Part shown: piece after piece, positions 25,522 to 26,734 of the stretch | How the letters are laid out: every line of letters begins with the position of its first letter | How positions within the stretch are numbered: the stretch's first letter is position 1 | Virus record (IMG/VR): IMGVR_UViG_3300032285_002860 | Coordinates: 1-26,734 of that record | Strand: one strand, 5' to 3' | DNA length: 26,734 nt | Origin: a virus | The notes under the pieces: generated by a model | What the model saw: the letters and a program-made list of their open reading frames with translations, nothing else | Database searches by the model: none | What the model was told of the DNA's origin: nothing | Program-made: the position numbers and the translations under genes

Positions 25522-25527
25522 CGCGGC

Positions 25528-26001
25528 GTGACAGTTATCGCAGGATTTACCAACGGCAAGGACTACGCGATTGGCGCGGACAGTGGTGCCTTTGAGGACG
25601 GTTCGTATCTCTACGCTCAGACCAAAACGCCCAAGGCGTGGTCAGTCGGCGGTACGCTCATCGGCGGGGTGGGCTCGTTTCGATCTATCCACATCGCCAA
25701 GAGTTCCGGTCTTGATGATCCCCACAAGTTGCTCACCCACCTTCTTGAGCAATCAGCCCCAGCGGGCTGGAGTTTGTTGCTGGTGACCCGCAAGGCGATT
25801 ACTGAGGTATCGGACGAAGGCGGGGTCACGGTGTACCGGGCACACTACGGCGCAATCGGGGCCGGTGCTTCAATCGCTATCGGTGCTATGGCGGCGTCAG
25901 ACAAGTTTGCACGTAGTGCAGACGTAGTACGTCGAGCCATGGAAATCACCGGCAACCATTCCCTCTACTGTGTGCCGCCATACCTGTATTTTTCTAAATA
26001 A
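25528..26001 (+). CDS. Proteasome beta / HslV-like Ntn-hydrolase
   Basis: The 157-aa product begins M-Thr2-VIAGFTNGKDYAIGADSG. Removing Met exposes Thr1; then Asp17 (GADSG) and Lys32 fall at the places of the proteasome catalytic Thr1-Asp17-Lys33. Next come GGTLIGGVGSFR, as in the G-x-x-G-x turn of HslV and beta subunits, and YGAIGAGASIAIGAMAAS..A..VVRRAMEITGNHS, as in their late segment. It is short (HslV is ~175 aa). It may form a ring with ATP-dependent unfoldases of the host or act alone. It appears expressed from a leaderless mRNA. An inactive relative is possible, but the triad argues otherwise. Confidence 0.75.
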   Translation: MTVIAGFTNGKDYAIGADSGAFEDGSYLYAQTKTPKAWSVGGTLIGGVGSFRSIHIAKSSGLDDPHKLLTHLLEQSAPAGWSLLLVTRKAITEVSDEGGVTVYRAHYGAIGAGASIAIGAMAASDKFARSADVVRRAMEITGNHSLYCVPPYLYFSK

Positions 26002-26037
26002 CTTTTTAGGGGTGCAGCGAGACTAGTATGAAGGACT

Positions 26038-26175
26038 ATGACGCACACCCACCAATGGCAACTACTCGTTTCTACCAAGGCGTGGGTCTATTGCAGTTGT
26101 GGTGCGAAGTTCAAGCTCCCAGCAGACGCCACCGGATCACGCTACAATGGACCTGTACCTGCGGAGTTCCAATAA
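26038..26175 (+). CDS. Mini zinc-binding protein (45 aa)
   Basis: A 45-aa ORF at ATG 26038 behind AAGGA (26030-26034). MTHTHQWQLLVSTKAWVYCSCGAKFKLP has His residues near the start and a C-x-C-G-x-K-F knuckle, so one zinc site is likely. It is the first of a series of mini genes with zinc motifs. An overlapping frame from ATG 26028 is less convincing, as it lacks the motif. Function unknown. Confidence 0.6.
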   Translation: MTHTHQWQLLVSTKAWVYCSCGAKFKLPADATGSRYNGPVPAEFQ

Positions 26176-26184
26176 GGGGGAACC

Positions 26185-26448
26185 ATGAACACTGAACAAC
26201 GTATCGTCCAATCGCTTATGTTTGAGCTGGACGAAGCCAAGGCCAAGATTGCTGCGCTTGAGCAGTCACAAACAACTGAAGGCACACGTAGTGAGCCACC
26301 AGTCACAGAAATCGGTGCAAGTGGCATTTCTGACGTGATGCCCACAAATGAGTGCGACCACTTGGTCTACATGAGCGAAGGCCGACCTGCACGGATGCAC
26401 GCCCGACTGCGCCTGACCTTCTGCCCGAAGTGCGGAGTGAAATTGTGA
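26185..26448 (+). CDS. Mini zinc-ribbon protein with coiled coil (87 aa)
   Basis: Start at ATG 26185 behind AAGGGGG. Residues 1-30 form a short coiled coil (EQRIVQSLMFELDEAKAKIAALEQ), then a Thr/Ser/Gly/Glu linker, and the C-terminus has ECDHLVYMSEGRPARMHARLRLTFCPKCGVKL. C-x-H and C-P-K-C are the zinc ligands, shared with the 39-aa protein at 18,793 and the next gene. The paralogs imply a small gene family spread by duplication. Confidence 0.7.
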   Translation: MNTEQRIVQSLMFELDEAKAKIAALEQSQTTEGTRSEPPVTEIGASGISDVMPTNECDHLVYMSEGRPARMHARLRLTFCPKCGVKL

Positions 26449-26717
26449 CCCCCAAAGAACGTCAAGCCCTGCGAGAAAAGCATGTGCCTTGTACCTGCGG
26501 AGCTTGTTATGACGAAGGGCCGGAGTGCGTTTGGTGCGCCGAGATGGACTACCCCTGCGATGTAATCAAGTTGCTAGACGCTACCGAAAACCTAAAGTCC
26601 AGCGACCTCAAAGATGAAGTTGAGTGCGACCACCTCAAAGGTGGCGAAATTCACGAATGGGAACGCAATGTCTGGGTGTGGTTTACCTACTGCCCTAAGT
26701 GTGGAGAGAAACTATGA
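26445..26717 (+). CDS. Two-module mini zinc-ribbon protein (90 aa)
   Basis: GTG 26445 overlaps the previous stop (GTGA). The N-terminal half MTPKERQALREKHVPCTCGACYDEGPECVWCAEMDYPCDVIKLLDATE matches a pattern common in actinophage small proteins (x-ERQALREKH...C..C...YPCDVIKLLDA). The C-terminal half ECDHLKGGEIHEWERNVWVWFTYCPKCGEKL matches the mini ribbon of its neighbours, so this is a fusion of two modules. Its stop overlaps the next ATG. Confidence 0.7.
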   Translation: MTPKERQALREKHVPCTCGACYDEGPECVWCAEMDYPCDVIKLLDATENLKSSDLKDEVECDHLKGGEIHEWERNVWVWFTYCPKCGEKL

Positions 26718-26734
26718 GCGCCGAAGAACGCCAA
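26714..26734 (+). CDS. Start of another mini protein (truncated by window edge)
   Basis: ATG 26714 overlaps the previous stop (ATGA) and reads MSAEERQ to the end of the window, similar to MTPKERQ of the preceding gene. It is probably the next tandem paralog; only seven codons are visible. Confidence 0.45.

Overview
The window is part of the genome of a tailed double-stranded DNA phage, probably short-tailed (podovirus-like) and infecting an actinobacterium. The host inference rests on two tandem WhiB-type Fe-S regulators, a secreted Rpf-like transglycosylase, a 20S-proteasome-beta-like peptidase that appears to be expressed from a leaderless mRNA, and lysis genes of actinophage type. Genes are tightly coupled by TAATG, ATGA and GTGA overlaps. 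No integrase, terminase, portal or polymerase gene lies in the window.

Layout. 1-11,621 (+) is the late region: the end of a head protein, scaffold, an N4-gp56-like major capsid protein, six small coupled genes including two zinc ribbons, a Gly-X-Gln collagen-like fibre, three larger tail or adaptor proteins, and a lysis cassette (NlpC/P60-like endolysin, holin-like protein, second permuted NlpC-fold enzyme). 11,622-11,776 (-) holds two tightly packed tRNA-like genes that converge on the lysis cassette. 11,777-11,909 is a divergent promoter region with palindromes. 11,910-20,386 (+) is the early/DNA-metabolism region: HTH protein, metallophosphoesterase, small Cys-rich proteins, a glycosyltransferase-methyltransferase fusion, Cas4-like nuclease, ERF annealing protein, Rpf-like enzyme, C5 cytosine methyltransferase with a nested ORF, Hjc-like nuclease, SSB and two WhiB proteins. 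20,387-20,703 is non-coding with a folded element. 20,704-22,910 (+) encodes two unknown proteins, a membrane protein and a two-domain sliding clamp. 23,310-24,105 (-) is a three-gene operon. 24,106-25,527 is a 1.4-kb non-coding block with a possible replication origin and what look like four tandem minus-strand RNA units. 25,528-26,734 (+) has the proteasome-like peptidase and a series of mini zinc-ribbon genes.

How it fits together. Cas4-like nuclease, ERF, SSB and the Hjc-like resolvase form a plausible recombination set, and the two-domain clamp would serve a replisome encoded elsewhere. The methyltransferase could protect or mark phage DNA. WhiB proteins and the peptidase could remodel host regulation and proteostasis. 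Expression appears to use a recurrent extended -10 element (TGCTAnnnT, usually GTGCTA) found upstream of the tRNAs, the minus operon, the capsid genes and the RNA units.

The most unusual features are the tandem non-coding RNA block (about 24,490-25,500), a Shine-Dalgarno-in-loop hairpin shared with a compensatory base-pair change by the clamp gene and the minus operon, the nested ORF in the methyltransferase, and the minimal clamp. All functions are read from sequence motifs and memory of families; no database search was possible.
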